A DNA stretch of 64,000 nucleotides from Pseudomonas sp. MM223 (GCA_947090765.1 OX352322.1:4447501-4511500); one strand, 5' to 3'; shown: positions 29,355-37,570, numbered from the stretch's first letter. A program made the numbers and translations. The notes: generated from the letters alone by a model not told the origin.

Positions 29355-29804
29355 TCAGGGCACGAGGGACTTCTCGAAATAAATGCGCTTGAAACCGTCT
29401 TCCGTCCGTTGCCCCACATTCACGTAGCCAAGCTTGGGGTAAATCGACAGGTTCTCGGTCATCTTCTCGTTGGTATAGAGATGGACGGCGCCTACCCCCT
29501 GTTGCCGGGCGGCATCTTCACAGAAGCAGATCAGCGCCTTTCCTACACCCTGCCCGGCTGCTTCGGGCAGGACCGCGACGTTTTCCAGCAGCATGTGGCC
29601 GTGCTCGACATAGAACACAATGAAACCCTGAAAGACCGCCCGATCATCCGTAGCAACGTACACCACACCGTCCGCTATCTGCTTGGCGAAGTCTGCCGTC
29701 ATCGGGGCGGGCTTACGCCCGATGAGTGGCACATACCGGGCATAGGCCTGCTCGGCACACTGCCTGACTTCAGGCTCATCGGTTGCTACAGCCAGCCGGA
29801 TCAT
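29355..29804 (-). CDS. GNAT-family N-acetyltransferase
   Basis: A 149-residue GNAT protein with the acetyl-CoA binding motif A seen as LLENVAVLPEAAGQGVGKALICFCEDAA (core Q/G-x-x-G-V-G-K). The C-terminal motif B region LYTNEKMTENLSIYPKLGYVNVGQ follows. It is full length, with GGGAGA upstream of the ATG at 29804. The acceptor substrate cannot be predicted. It lies 34 bases past the stop of the chemoreceptor gene on the same strand and may be cotranscribed with it. Confidence 0.8.
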   Translation of the reverse strand: MIRLAVATDEPEVRQCAEQAYARYVPLIGRKPAPMTADFAKQIADGVVYVATDDRAVFQGFIVFYVEHGHMLLENVAVLPEAAGQGVGKALICFCEDAARQQGVGAVHLYTNEKMTENLSIYPKLGYVNVGQRTEDGFKRIYFEKSLVP

Positions 29805-29838
29805 GACGGTCTCCCTGGTTACCGGATAGGTGCGTTAC

Positions 29839-32004
29839 TCAAGCAGCAACGCCTCGTTCGCCATCATCGCTGACTTCGAACTGCCCCACCAGCTTCTGCA
29901 ACTTGCCGGCATCCACCTTCACCTTCTGCGCACTGGTCTGTAGCACTACAGCGGTCTGGCGCATCTCGCTGGAAGACTGGTTGACCTGGTCGATGGTCTT
30001 GCCGTATTCCACGCTGCGCCGGTTGAGTTGCTGGATGATGGCGAACATGCCTTCGACCGCCTGGTGCAGTTGCACGTTCTCGGACGAGGCGTCCTCGGCC
30101 AAACGCAGGCTGTTGTCGACATCCTGCACGCCCTGCTCCATGAAGCTCACGGCCTGCCGGGTTTCGCCTTGCAGGCTCTCGACCATATGGCGAATGTCGT
30201 CGGCCGCCCGCGAGGTACGTGCGGCCAGGCTGCGCACCTCGTCGGCCACCACCGCAAAGCCACGGCCATGCTCCCCGGCGCGCGCCGCTTCGATGGCAGC
30301 ATTTAGCGCCAGCAGGTTGGTCTGGTTGGTGATTTCGCTGATCAACCCGGTAATGTTGTCGATCTCGACCATGCGGCTGTCGAGCCGCTGCACACTGGAC
30401 GACGAGCGCGCCACCACATCGCGGATCGACTGCGTGCCCGCCTGCACCGCCAGGTACTGCTCGCGCGCGCGGCTGACCACCTCGTCCATGGCCTGCTTCA
30501 TCTGCTCGGCACTGACCGAGGCCTGCTGCAACTCGCCAAGCTGCTCTTCCATGATGATCATCATCTGGTGCACAGCGTCCGCCACATCGGCGGAGCTCAC
30601 GCTGGCTTCCTGGCTGCGCCCGAGCATCATCTGGTTGGTGCTGCCTACCGTGCGGCTGGCCTTGACCACCTGCCCCACCACCGCGTCCAGGCGGTCGATG
30701 AAGCTGTTGATCCAGCGCGCCATGTCGGCGCTCTCGTCGTTGCCCAAGGTAGTGATATCCAGTCGCTGACGCAGGTTGCCTTCCCCTTCGGCGATGGTGC
30801 GCAGCACACCGCTCATGCCGTCCAGCCTGGCCGCCAGGCGCTTGGGCCCCAGCACGCCGAACAACAGCGTGGCGCCGAGCATGCTCAAGGCCATGATGGC
30901 GTCGTTCAGCCCTTGCGGCAGGCCGGCAGAGTGCTGCACCAGGTAGTTGCAGCCGAACAGCCCGGCCATTGTCGCCACATAGGGCTTCATCAACCCGTAG
31001 CTCAACGAGCGGCGTCGATAGACCTCTTCCAGGTCGGCCTCACACATCATGCCCCAGCGGTCGGGCGAGCCCGGCAACTGGAAGGTTACGCCCTTGCCCA
31101 CCACCGGCACGTGGCGATAATCCGAATAACCGGGGTAGGTCACGAACAGGTTTGCACCACGCCTGATCGTTTCCCGCACACCGGGGTGAAGTTCCCGCGT
31201 GGAGGGGTCGGTGAAGCGCAGTTCCAGTTCGGTATGGCGCTGCACCTGCACAGTGGTCCAGGGCGTGTGCACGCCGCTTTTGAGGTTTTCGCCCTGGGTG
31301 AAGGTGCCGTCCTCGAAGCGCGAGCGCGACAAGGCCGTACCGGGCTGGATCGCCGGATTGAAGCGCGACTGCGCCATGAACAGGTAGTTGTCGCCCGATT
31401 CGGCGAAAATATGCCCCGCCTCGCGCTGGATCAGGTCGCCCAGCACATCGTTGGGTACGCGGCCGCACAGGCAACCGAGGACTTTGCCACCCACCTTCAC
31501 GGGTTGGTAGAACATCAGTGTCACTTCATCGTGGAACCGAGAAGACGACGGGCCGATGCGCAAGGTCAGCGGGTCGCTATAAGGGCCGTGCAAGAACGGC
31601 GCCTTCAGCCCTTGAGCCAGCGCCGCGGTGTGTTCGATCTGCGGCGTGCCGCGTTGCGGCCAGGTTGAGGCGACGACGCTGCCGGCAACATCGACGACAA
31701 ACAACTCGGAAAAGTCGTCGGCCTGCGCCAGTTTATCCCGCAGCAGCGTGCTGCATGGCTGACCGAACCCTGGTGCTAACTGCTCCGCCAGTTCAGCCAG
31801 ATGCTCCCACTGTTCACGCGCCCACTCATGCAGCAACTGCACGCGGGTGTGGGCAATGGCTTCGAAGGTTTGCTCGATCTGCGGATAGCTCGCCCGGTTC
31901 AGGCGGCACGCCCAGCCCATGCTGAACTTGCCGGTTTTACCGAACCACGGCAGCCAGCCCTTCTCGCGCGATGACAACTGCATGGAACCACTTGAAAGCG
32001 ACAT
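29839..32004 (-). CDS. Methyl-accepting chemotaxis protein with N-terminal sensor before the membrane segments
   Basis: A 721-residue chemoreceptor. The C-terminal ~280 residues are the signalling coiled coil with the highly conserved hairpin tip, [25 protein letters not shown] followed by [21 protein letters not shown], so coupling to CheW/CheA is expected. The N-terminal ~330 residues form a sensor domain with no leading membrane helix. Two hydrophobic segments follow at about residues 336-355 and 364-384, then a HAMP-like linker. This suggests a cytoplasmic sensor joined to a membrane hairpin. Start taken at 32004; in-frame ATGs at 32058, 32025 and 31983 are alternatives. It is divergent from pcaIJ and next to nic/salicylate genes, so taxis to aromatic or dicarboxylate compounds is plausible (inference). 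Confidence 0.85.
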   Translation of the reverse strand: MSLSSGSMQLSSREKGWLPWFGKTGKFSMGWACRLNRASYPQIEQTFEAIAHTRVQLLHEWAREQWEHLAELAEQLAPGFGQPCSTLLRDKLAQADDFSELFVVDVAGSVVASTWPQRGTPQIEHTAALAQGLKAPFLHGPYSDPLTLRIGPSSSRFHDEVTLMFYQPVKVGGKVLGCLCGRVPNDVLGDLIQREAGHIFAESGDNYLFMAQSRFNPAIQPGTALSRSRFEDGTFTQGENLKSGVHTPWTTVQVQRHTELELRFTDPSTRELHPGVRETIRRGANLFVTYPGYSDYRHVPVVGKGVTFQLPGSPDRWGMMCEADLEEVYRRRSLSYGLMKPYVATMAGLFGCNYLVQHSAGLPQGLNDAIMALSMLGATLLFGVLGPKRLAARLDGMSGVLRTIAEGEGNLRQRLDITTLGNDESADMARWINSFIDRLDAVVGQVVKASRTVGSTNQMMLGRSQEASVSSADVADAVHQMMIIMEEQLGELQQASVSAEQMKQAMDEVVSRAREQYLAVQAGTQSIRDVVARSSSSVQRLDSRMVEIDNITGLISEITNQTNLLALNAAIEAARAGEHGRGFAVVADEVRSLAARTSRAADDIRHMVESLQGETRQAVSFMEQGVQDVDNSLRLAEDASSENVQLHQAVEGMFAIIQQLNRRSVEYGKTIDQVNQSSSEMRQTAVVLQTSAQKVKVDAGKLQKLVGQFEVSDDGERGVAA

Positions 32005-32394
32005 TATCTTCACCATAAGCGACATCGAATGGCAATTTGATAGCAAGTCGCACGCCAACGCAGCACGAAGTGATTAATAGGCGATTTTGCGAGTTCGCTG
32101 CACTTGATCAGTGCAGTCGCGTGACAAGCAGGCGCAGGGCGCACCAGTGAGGGGCAACAATGGAGGGATCACACGTGTCGTTTGAATATGGCAAATAGCT
32201 TGCGGAACTGCTCGCACATCGCACAACAGTTCGATAATCGCACGAATTCAGCCAAACCCCCTCTACTGTTGCCGTATCTTGCGGCACGCTATAGCGAAAG
32301 TCAGCAAGTAATTTCAAGCGCTGACAGGCCCCATCGCTTCACGCGCTCCGGCCAGCCCGACAACCACAACTCCAGGAACAACCAGGAGCTCGCC
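32005..32394. promoter_or_regulatory. Divergent control region, chemoreceptor / pcaIJ
   Basis: This 390-base AT-richer gap contains the PcaR-type sites listed separately and the pcaI promoter. It otherwise contains no coding sequence I can support. The open frame running from 32182 into pcaI is not protein-like before the TTG start. Confidence 0.6.
32210..32243 (+). promoter_or_regulatory. Tandem PcaR binding sites over the pcaIJ promoter
   Basis: GTTCGATAATCGCAC at 32229-32243 is, as I recall, identical to the published 15-bp PcaR recognition sequence at the P. putida pcaIJ -10 region. A second copy, GCTCGCACATCGCAC at 32210-32224, matches 11 of 15 bases and begins 19 bases upstream, where the -35 element would be. 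PcaR with beta-ketoadipate is known to bind both the -35 and -10 elements. The pcaR gene itself is not in this window. Confidence 0.75.
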
Positions 32395-33090
32395 TTGATC
32401 AATAAAACGTACGAGTCCATCGCCAGCGCGGTGGAAGGGATTACCGACGGTTCGACCATCATGGTCGGTGGCTTTGGCACGGCTGGCATGCCGTCCGAAC
32501 TGATCGATGGCCTGATCGCAACCGGTGCCCGCGACCTGACCATTATCAGCAACAACGCCGGCAACGGCGAGATCGGCTTGGCCGCCCTGCTCATGGCAGG
32601 CAGCGTGCGCAAGGTGGTCTGCTCGTTCCCGCGCCAGTCCGACTCCTACGTGTTCGACGAACTGTACCGCGCTGGCAAAATCGAGCTGGAAGTAGTCCCG
32701 CAAGGCAACCTGGCCGAGCGTATCCGCGCCGCGGGTTCGGGCATCGGTGCGTTCTTCTCGCCGACCGGCTACGGCACCCTGCTGGCTGAAGGCAAGGAAA
32801 CCCGTGAAATCGACGGCCGCATGTACGTGCTGGAAATGCCGCTGCATGCCGACTTTGCACTGATCAAGGCGCACAAGGGTGACCGTTGGGGCAACCTGAC
32901 CTACCGCAAGGCCGCACGCAACTTTGGCCCGATCATGGCCATGGCCGCCAAGACCGCCATCGCCCAGGTCGACCAGGTTGTCGAACTCGGTGAACTGGAC
33001 CCGGAACACATCATTACCCCGGGTATCTTCGTCCAGCGTGTGGTTGCCGTTACCGGCGCTGCCGCTTCTTCGATCGCCAAAGCTGTCTGA
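32395..33090 (+). CDS. pcaI: 3-oxoadipate CoA-transferase subunit A
   Basis: Alpha subunit of the succinyl-CoA:3-oxoadipate CoA-transferase, the penultimate step of the beta-ketoadipate pathway (protocatechuate and catechol branches). The 231-residue protein has the family I CoA-transferase pattern MVGGFGTAGMPSELI near the N terminus and SNNAGNGEIGLAALL. The start is a TTG at 32395 with AGGAG eight bases upstream; the frame upstream is promoter DNA. pcaJ follows eight bases after the stop, in one operon controlled by PcaR. Confidence 0.95.
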   Translation: MINKTYESIASAVEGITDGSTIMVGGFGTAGMPSELIDGLIATGARDLTIISNNAGNGEIGLAALLMAGSVRKVVCSFPRQSDSYVFDELYRAGKIELEVVPQGNLAERIRAAGSGIGAFFSPTGYGTLLAEGKETREIDGRMYVLEMPLHADFALIKAHKGDRWGNLTYRKAARNFGPIMAMAAKTAIAQVDQVVELGELDPEHIITPGIFVQRVVAVTGAAASSIAKAV

Positions 33091-33098
33091 GGCCTGCC

Positions 33099-33740
33099 AT
33101 GACCATCACCAAAAAGCTCTCCCGCACCGAGATGGCCCAGCGCGTGGCCGCAGACATCCAGGAAGGTGCCTACGTAAACCTGGGCATTGGCGCTCCTACC
33201 CTGGTGGCCAACTACCTGGGCGACAAGGAAGTGTTCCTGCACAGCGAGAACGGCCTGTTGGGCATGGGCCCAAGCCCTGCGCCGGGCGAGGAAGACGATG
33301 ACCTGATCAACGCCGGCAAACAGCATGTGACCCTGCTGACCGGTGGCGCCTTCTTCCACCATGCCGACTCGTTCTCGATGATGCGTGGCGGCCACCTGGA
33401 CATCGCCGTACTGGGCGCCTTCCAGGTGTCGGTCAAGGGCGACCTGGCCAACTGGCACACCGGCGCCGAAGGCTCGATCCCGGCCGTAGGCGGCGCGATG
33501 GACCTGGCCACCGGCGCCCGCCAGGTGTTCGTGATGATGGACCACCTGACCAAAACCGGCGAAAGCAAGCTGGTGCCCGAGTGCACCTACCCGCTGACCG
33601 GCATTGCTTGCGTCAGCCGCATCTACACCGACCTGGCCGTGCTGGAAGTTACGCCTGAAGGGCTGAAAGTGGTCGAGATCTGTGCGGATATCGACTTTGA
33701 AGAGCTGCAAAAGCTGAGCGGTGTACCGCTGATCAAGTAA
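33099..33740 (+). CDS. pcaJ: 3-oxoadipate CoA-transferase subunit B
   Basis: Beta subunit of the same CoA-transferase, 213 residues. The catalytic glutamate that forms the enzyme-CoA thioester lies in SENGLLGMGP near residue 50, and the loop MRGGHLDIAVLGAFQVS is intact. Full length. Product beta-ketoadipyl-CoA would be split by a thiolase (pcaF) located elsewhere. A REP pair begins 42 bases after the stop codon. Confidence 0.95.
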   Translation: MTITKKLSRTEMAQRVAADIQEGAYVNLGIGAPTLVANYLGDKEVFLHSENGLLGMGPSPAPGEEDDDLINAGKQHVTLLTGGAFFHHADSFSMMRGGHLDIAVLGAFQVSVKGDLANWHTGAEGSIPAVGGAMDLATGARQVFVMMDHLTKTGESKLVPECTYPLTGIACVSRIYTDLAVLEVTPEGLKVVEICADIDFEELQKLSGVPLIK

Positions 33741-33782
33741 TCTTTTTACTTACGCGGTATCTGCTGGCTTACGCGGACCATT

Positions 33783-33897
33783 GTAGGAGCGGCCTTGTGC
33801 CGCGAAAGGGCTGCGTAGCAGCCCCAGCAATGGTTGATGTAACGCTCAAATCCGGGGGCCGCTTTGCGGCCCTTTCGCGGCGCAAGGCCGCTCCTAC
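33783..33897. repeat. REP inverted pair (GTAGGAGCGGCCTTGTGCCGCG type)
   Basis: Same family as the element at 14320: outer arms GTAGGAGCGGCCTTG.../...CAAGGCCGCTCCTAC with inner GGGGGCCGCTTTGCGGCCC. It follows pcaJ and may stabilise or end the pcaIJ message. Confidence 0.85.
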
Positions 33898-33966
33898 AGG
33901 TGATGCACCAGTTTCGAAAGCGGCGCAATCGCAGCAGCCCCCTTCCAAAATGATGTCCATTTGCTT

Positions 33967-33986
33967 CGAAAAATCAGAATTTTTCG
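33967..33986. terminator. AT-rich hairpin downstream of pcaIJ
   Basis: CGAAAAAT-CAGA-ATTTTTCG forms a perfect 8-bp stem with a 4-base loop, about 225 bases past pcaJ and 80 bases before the structured RNA element. Weak as a terminator because the stem is AT-rich. The remainder of 33741-34067 holds only the REP pair and no gene. Confidence 0.3.
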
Positions 33987-34068
33987 CTTTCTTGTAGGGC
34001 ATTTCCCAAAGATACTGTTGCCGCCTATTTTCCGTTGCGGGTGCCCTGCTGGGCCTCTAGTCTGGACC

Positions 34069-34236
34069 TGTCGCTGCTCATCAGCGACAAGGCTTTGACA
34101 GGCCGTAACGGTTTTGAGTGATGGCACACCTTTATGGTGGCTGTACGTGCGGGCACGCTTGCGTGCGCCGGAGCTTCTCAATTCCGCCGGTCTGTCAACC
34201 CACGTACAGCTGCCACCCTTCTGTTTGACAGCAGAA
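34069..34236 (+). ncRNA. Putative structured RNA upstream of the DUF6124-DUF3077 genes
   Basis: The 170 bases before the DUF6124 gene fold into several perfect stems. (1) TGTCGCTG/CAGCGACA (34069-34076 with 34082-34089). (2) A long closing stem GGTGGC+TGTACGTG (34136-34149) with CACGTACA+GCCACC (34201-34208, 34212-34217). (3) Inside it, GCACGC-TT-GCGTGC. (4) CTTCTG/CAGAAG (34219-34236), which presents TTTGACAG in its loop. CTGTCAA at 34192-34198 can pair with either of two TTTGACAG copies (34094-34101, 34225-34232), so the element can switch partners. The layout recalls C4-type antisense RNAs and, from memory, recurs before DUF3077 genes in Pseudomonas. Neither point is verified here. Confidence 0.6.
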
Positions 34237-34264
34237 GGACGCGGCACCAATAGGGAATTGAACA

Positions 34265-34507
34265 ATGTTGAAGATGGTCCCCGATCCACCCCACACCCTC
34301 CACTCCCTCGAAGACACCCTCATCCAAGCCGCGGAGCATGCCGTCTGCGCGCTAGCCATTTCGCAACAAGCGATGGTGATGCAGCCCAAGTCACCCGCAG
34401 CGGTGCTGATGATGGCGACGACACACGAACTTGATTCACTGCGCTTGTTGCTTGAGTCCGCATTGCTTCAGGCGCAGGTGCCGAACGAACCGCGAATGCC
34501 GCACTAA
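34265..34507 (+). CDS. DUF6124-like small protein, 80 aa
   Basis: The 80-residue protein shows the sort of N-terminal PDPPHTLHSLEDTLIQAAEHAV and Ala/Met/Leu-rich helical body seen in DUF6124 proteins, which are usually 100-120 residues. This one may be a short version. It starts 28 bases after the structured RNA element with only a weak ribosome site, so the RNA may control its translation. The DUF3077 gene follows after 83 bases. Function unknown. Confidence 0.6.
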   Translation: MLKMVPDPPHTLHSLEDTLIQAAEHAVCALAISQQAMVMQPKSPAAVLMMATTHELDSLRLLLESALLQAQVPNEPRMPH

Positions 34508-34590
34508 GCCGAACGCTATGTGTTACCTGGGCTGGGCCATTGCCAGCGAAGGTGCTCGCCCAGGCTTTAGATGATCAGGGAGATGGACCC

Positions 34591-34860
34591 ATGACGACTG
34601 ACGAATCGAACGAGAAAACGACCGTAGGTAAGACCACGTTCTACCAGGGTGAAAACCAGACCCACCCACTGTTTCGCATTGAAGCCGGCATCCCCTGCCA
34701 GAACGCACGCGAGCAGGCTTCGGAGTTGATGGGGTACGTGCGGGAACTGACGATTGCCGGGTTGATGGATGAGAAGCCGATGATGATCTGGGCTGCTCAC
34801 TACCTGAGTGCGCTGGCCAAGGCACTGATGGATGATGCCGAGCTGGGCATGATGCGCTGA
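34591..34860 (+). CDS. DUF3077 family protein, 89 aa
   Basis: The 89-residue protein has the DUF3077 core: TTVGKTTFYQGENQTHPLFRI, then PCQNAREQASELMGYVREL and the C-terminal MIWAAHYLSALAKALMDDAE. These helical proteins are abundant paralogues in Pseudomonas and have no established function. The start is the ATG at 34591 with GGGAGA ten bases upstream; the frame is open from 34540. It lies in tandem with the DUF6124 gene behind the structured RNA. Confidence 0.8.
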   Translation: MTTDESNEKTTVGKTTFYQGENQTHPLFRIEAGIPCQNAREQASELMGYVRELTIAGLMDEKPMMIWAAHYLSALAKALMDDAELGMMR

Positions 34861-34892
34861 TTGGGTTGGCTAGCGGCGCGGGCATGACAGCG

Positions 34893-35306
34893 CTAGAAAT
34901 CCACCTTGCCCCGCCCCGCCTTGACAGTGCTGCGCCTGGCTTTGCCGTCGAGGCGGCGGGTTTTCGAACCGAGGGTCGGCTTGGTGGGGCGACGTTTCTT
35001 CTCGGTCTTGCCGGCAGCGATGATCAACTCGGCAAGGCGCGCCAGTGCGTCAGCACGGTTCTGCTCCTGGGTGCGGTACTGCTGGGCCTTGAGGATCAAC
35101 ACGCCGTCGCCGGTGATGCGGCTGTCGCGCAGCGCCAGCAGCCGTTCCTTGTAGAACTCGGGCAACGACGAGGCCGGGATGTCGAAGCGCAGGTGCACGG
35201 CGCTGGACACCTTGTTGACATTCTGCCCACCCGCGCCTTGCGCGCGGATGTAGGTCAGTTCGATTTCGGCATCCGGCAGATGCACGTTGTTGGAGATGGT
35301 CAGCAT
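34893..35306 (-). CDS. arfB: Alternative ribosome-rescue factor / peptidyl-tRNA hydrolase ArfB (YaeJ)
   Basis: A 137-residue class I release-factor-like protein with the catalytic GGQ at residues 26-28 ([22 protein letters not shown]). It has the long basic C-terminal tail ([27 protein letters not shown]) that ArfB inserts into the mRNA channel of stalled ribosomes. It releases nascent chains from non-stop complexes. Convergent with the DUF3077 gene, 32 bases apart. Family length is as expected. Confidence 0.93.
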   Translation of the reverse strand: MLTISNNVHLPDAEIELTYIRAQGAGGQNVNKVSSAVHLRFDIPASSLPEFYKERLLALRDSRITGDGVLILKAQQYRTQEQNRADALARLAELIIAAGKTEKKRRPTKPTLGSKTRRLDGKARRSTVKAGRGKVDF

Positions 35307-35406
35307 GAAATGGCCCTTGTAATTGCACGCATTATCACCGCCTGCGCCGCTCTCCCATAGAACAACAGCACGTAAAACCTGGTCGCCTTTGCTTTAGGCG
35401 CAGCGC

Positions 35407-35586
35407 TTAAGATTGGACGTTGTTGCGGGACGCACGCTGAAAGCGTGTAACCACAAATTGAACAGCACCGGCCACCAGGCATAGCACACCTATTTTCCAG
35501 CCTCCTTCCACGCCAAAGTTATCGGCTATCGTCCCCACGATCATCACACTTACGAAGATGGCGGCGGGCAGGATCAGCTTGTTCAT
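35407..35586 (-). CDS. Small two-helix membrane protein, 59 aa
   Basis: The 59-residue product begins MNKLILPAAIFVSVMIVG and has a second hydrophobic segment (WKIGVLCLVAGAVQFVV) before a basic tail ending RNNVQS. It has two predicted membrane helices with a short acidic loop. The ATG at 35586 is preferred to the upstream ATG at 35640, because the extra residues contain an unlikely Cys/Arg-rich segment; a GGAAAA ribosome-like site lies before 35586. No family recognised. Confidence 0.5.
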   Translation of the reverse strand: MNKLILPAAIFVSVMIVGTIADNFGVEGGWKIGVLCLVAGAVQFVVTRFQRASRNNVQS

Positions 35587-35796
35587 TATGGTTTTCCGAA
35601 TGCGAGCGACAGAATGTGTGAAAAAGCACAGTCTACACACAGACAGTGCCAGCGCTGGTCAGGATTTCGTAACCAGGCCGGTAACCTGTGGAAATAATCA
35701 AGCCGCCTAGCGGTAACCGCCAATGGGATACCATCTGCCATTCAGGCATTGCGGTCACCGCCCCGCACAAGATGGAAAGGTAAGGACGCTTTATCC

Positions 35797-36381
35797 ATGA
35801 CGAGCTGGAACGCTTTCTACGAACGCACAAACAGGCGCGCGCCCTCTGTGCTGCTCAGTTGCGCTATCGATCACGCCAAGCATCTACGCCCCCTGCATGC
35901 CGTAGACCTGGGGTGCGGTGCCGGTAATGAAACGTTGCAACTGATCCAGGCGGGTTGGCAGGTGCTGGCCATTGATAAAGAGCCTGAGGCCATCGCGCGT
36001 ACGGCCGGCAAATGCTCAATGGATGAGGCCCGAATGCTGGACGCCAAGGTGGCAGACTTTGAGTACCTTACCGAGCTCCCGCCGTCGAGCCTGATCCATG
36101 CCGGGCTTGCCCTTCCCTTTTGCCACCCTGGGCGCTTCGATCACCTTTGGCGTCTGATTTACAAAGCGCTGGTTCCTGGCGGCGTATTTACAGGTCATTT
36201 CTTTGGGTTAAGGCACGGCTGGGCTAGCCAGGAGCACATGTCATTTCATAGCGTTGAACGTGTTCAGGCGCTTGCTGCGGGGCTGGAAAGCATCCTGCTG
36301 CGCGAAACCGAATCAGCCATGGTCATCGATTCCGGAACGGTGAACTGGCATCGGATTGATGTGATTCTACGCAAGGACTGA
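35797..36381 (+). CDS. SAM-dependent methyltransferase, TehB/thiopurine-like class I
   Basis: A 194-residue class I methyltransferase. SAM-binding motif I is AVDLGCGAGNETLQLIQAG, followed by the acidic residue of motif II in VLAIDKEPEA. A DAKVADFEYLTELP segment corresponds to motif III and a post-core beta strand near the C terminus contains NWHRIDVILRKD. Similar proteins methylate tellurite, selenite or small thiols; the substrate is unknown. The start at 35797 follows GGTAAGGAC. An intrinsic terminator follows directly. Confidence 0.75.
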   Translation: MTSWNAFYERTNRRAPSVLLSCAIDHAKHLRPLHAVDLGCGAGNETLQLIQAGWQVLAIDKEPEAIARTAGKCSMDEARMLDAKVADFEYLTELPPSSLIHAGLALPFCHPGRFDHLWRLIYKALVPGGVFTGHFFGLRHGWASQEHMSFHSVERVQALAAGLESILLRETESAMVIDSGTVNWHRIDVILRKD

Positions 36382-36383
36382 TG

Positions 36384-36412
36384 CAAAAGCCCTGAGAAGA
36401 TCTGGGCTTTTC
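36384..36412 (+). terminator. Intrinsic terminator after the methyltransferase gene
   Basis: AAAAGCCC...GGGCTTTT stem around TGAGAAGATCT, three bases after the stop codon, ending in a short T run. Confidence 0.7.
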
Positions 36413-36484
36413 TGGACTTAAAAGTCGTTGGCGTTGTGGACTCAGGCCCTCTGTCTTCAGAGACTCATTTTACGGCCCCAAAAA

Positions 36485-36514
36485 CGCAAAAAGCCCTGAA
36501 TAATCAGGGCTTTG
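36485..36514 (-). terminator. Intrinsic terminator of tRNA-Ser
   Basis: AAAGCCCTGA-TTAT-TCAGGGCTTT on the minus strand followed by TTTG. It begins a few bases beyond the CCA end of the leftward tRNA gene, as expected for a monocistronic tRNA. Confidence 0.75.
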
Positions 36515-36518
36515 AATA

Positions 36519-36606
36519 TGGCGGAAGCGTAGAGATTCGAACTCTAGGATAGTTGCCCATCGACGGTTTTCAAGACCGTTGCCTTAAACCACTCGGCCAC
36601 GCTTCC
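36519..36606 (-). tRNA. tRNA-Ser (anticodon UGA)
   Basis: An 88-base class II tRNA on the minus strand with acceptor GGAAGCG/CGCTTCC, discriminator G and encoded CCA. The anticodon arm is ACGGTCTTGAAAACCGT with anticodon TGA, and there is a long variable arm and the TTCGAAT T-loop. It decodes UCA and other UCN codons. A near-consensus sigma-70 promoter lies immediately upstream and an intrinsic terminator downstream. No integrase or duplicated 3' tRNA fragment is seen nearby, so it is not used as an integration site here. Confidence 0.97.
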
Positions 36607-36624
36607 GCTCGTTTTGCGGCCGCC

Positions 36625-36652
36625 ATAATACCGTAATGAAACACGCTGTCAA
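36625..36652 (-). promoter_or_regulatory. Sigma-70 promoter of tRNA-Ser
   Basis: TTGACA and TATTAT, 16 bases apart on the minus strand, followed by a GC-rich discriminator (GGCGGCC) typical of stringently controlled stable RNA promoters. It lies about 19 bases before the mature 5' end. Confidence 0.8.
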
Positions 36653-36739
36653 ACTCTCTGTGTCGCGGGTTGCAGGAGCTCTGTTAGACTCCTAGCATCT
36701 GAACGTTCGAAACCACAGGTTTTACCAAGGAGTGTCGCC

Positions 36740-37411
36740 ATGCGCGAACAGGATTACGCCGTACACCACGGCCAGCAGGTCGAGCAGCAGGAGATCAGCA
36801 AGGTCCTGCGCAACACGTACAGCCTGCTGGCGCTTACCCTCGCCTTCAGCGGTGTCATGGCTTTCGTTGCCCAACAGATGCGCGTCGGCTACCCGAACGT
36901 GTTTGTGGTGCTGATCGGCTTCTACGGGCTGTTCTTCCTTACCAACAAGCTGCGTGATTCGGCCTGGGGCCTGGTGTCCACCTTTGCCCTCACCGGCTTC
37001 ATGGGCTTCATCCTCGGCCCCATCCTCAACCGTTACCTGGGCATGGCCGGTGGCGCTGAAGTGGTCAGCTCGGCGTTTGCCATGACTGCGCTGGTGTTTG
37101 GTGGTCTGTCGGCCTATGTGCTGATCACCCGCAAGGACATGAGCTTCCTCAGCGGCTTCATCACTGCTGGCTTCTTCGTGTTGCTGGGTGCTGTCGTTGC
37201 CAGCTTCTTCTTCCAGATCAGTGGCCTGCAACTGGCGATCAGCGCTGGCTTCGTGCTGTTCTCGTCGGTGTGCATCCTGTTCCAGACCAGCGCGATCATC
37301 CATGGTGGCGAGCGTAACTACATCATGGCGACCATCAGCCTGTATGTGTCGATCTACAACCTGTTTGTCAGCCTGCTGCAGCTGTTCGGCATCATGGGTC
37401 GTGATGACTGA
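36740..37411 (+). CDS. yccA: Bax inhibitor-1/YccA family inner membrane protein
   Basis: A 223-residue protein with seven predicted membrane helices and the BI-1 family C-terminal signature ending in YNLFVSLLQLFGIMG. In E. coli YccA binds and modulates the FtsH protease; by family the same is expected here. An AAGGAGT ribosome site precedes the ATG at 36740. The gene is alone, bounded by the divergent tRNA-Ser and a strong terminator. Confidence 0.88.
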   Translation: MREQDYAVHHGQQVEQQEISKVLRNTYSLLALTLAFSGVMAFVAQQMRVGYPNVFVVLIGFYGLFFLTNKLRDSAWGLVSTFALTGFMGFILGPILNRYLGMAGGAEVVSSAFAMTALVFGGLSAYVLITRKDMSFLSGFITAGFFVLLGAVVASFFFQISGLQLAISAGFVLFSSVCILFQTSAIIHGGERNYIMATISLYVSIYNLFVSLLQLFGIMGRDD

Positions 37412-37425
37412 TTGATAGCCATGTG

Positions 37426-37452
37426 AAAAAGCCCGCTTCGGCGGGCTTTTTT
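37426..37452 (+). terminator. Strong intrinsic terminator after yccA
   Basis: AAAAAGCCCGC-TTC-GGCGGGCTTTTTT stem-loop with a full U tract, 14 bases after the stop codon. Confidence 0.9.
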
Positions 37453-37499
37453 GTGGGTGCTGGAAAGGGGGTTGGGCTGTGGAGGCGAGCATACTCGCG

Positions 37500-37570
37500 A
37501 ACACCGGCGAAGCCGGTGCCAGGCACCGCGCTGGATTCTTCGCGGGCTTGCCCGCGCCCACCGGTACCAC
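37500..37570. repeat. Short hairpin repeat and REP remnant
   Basis: CACCGGCGAAGCCGGTGCCAGGC repeats the motif seen at 20353. It is followed by TTCGCGGGCTTGCCCGCGCCC, a fragment of another Pseudomonas REP type. No gene lies in 37453-37626. Confidence 0.5.

Noticed and set aside
19350..29804. The accessory block as a prophage or transposon
   Set aside because: No transposase, integrase, phage structural gene or flanking direct repeat could be found; it contains only metabolic, transport and regulatory genes.
32182..32394. N-terminal extension of PcaI by 71 codons
   Set aside because: It crosses the PcaR sites and promoter, and its composition is not protein-like. The TTG at 32395 with AGGAG upstream gives the known PcaI length.
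36519..36606. tRNA-Ser as an integration site for a genomic island
   Set aside because: No integrase, no duplicated tRNA 3' end and conserved housekeeping genes on both sides.
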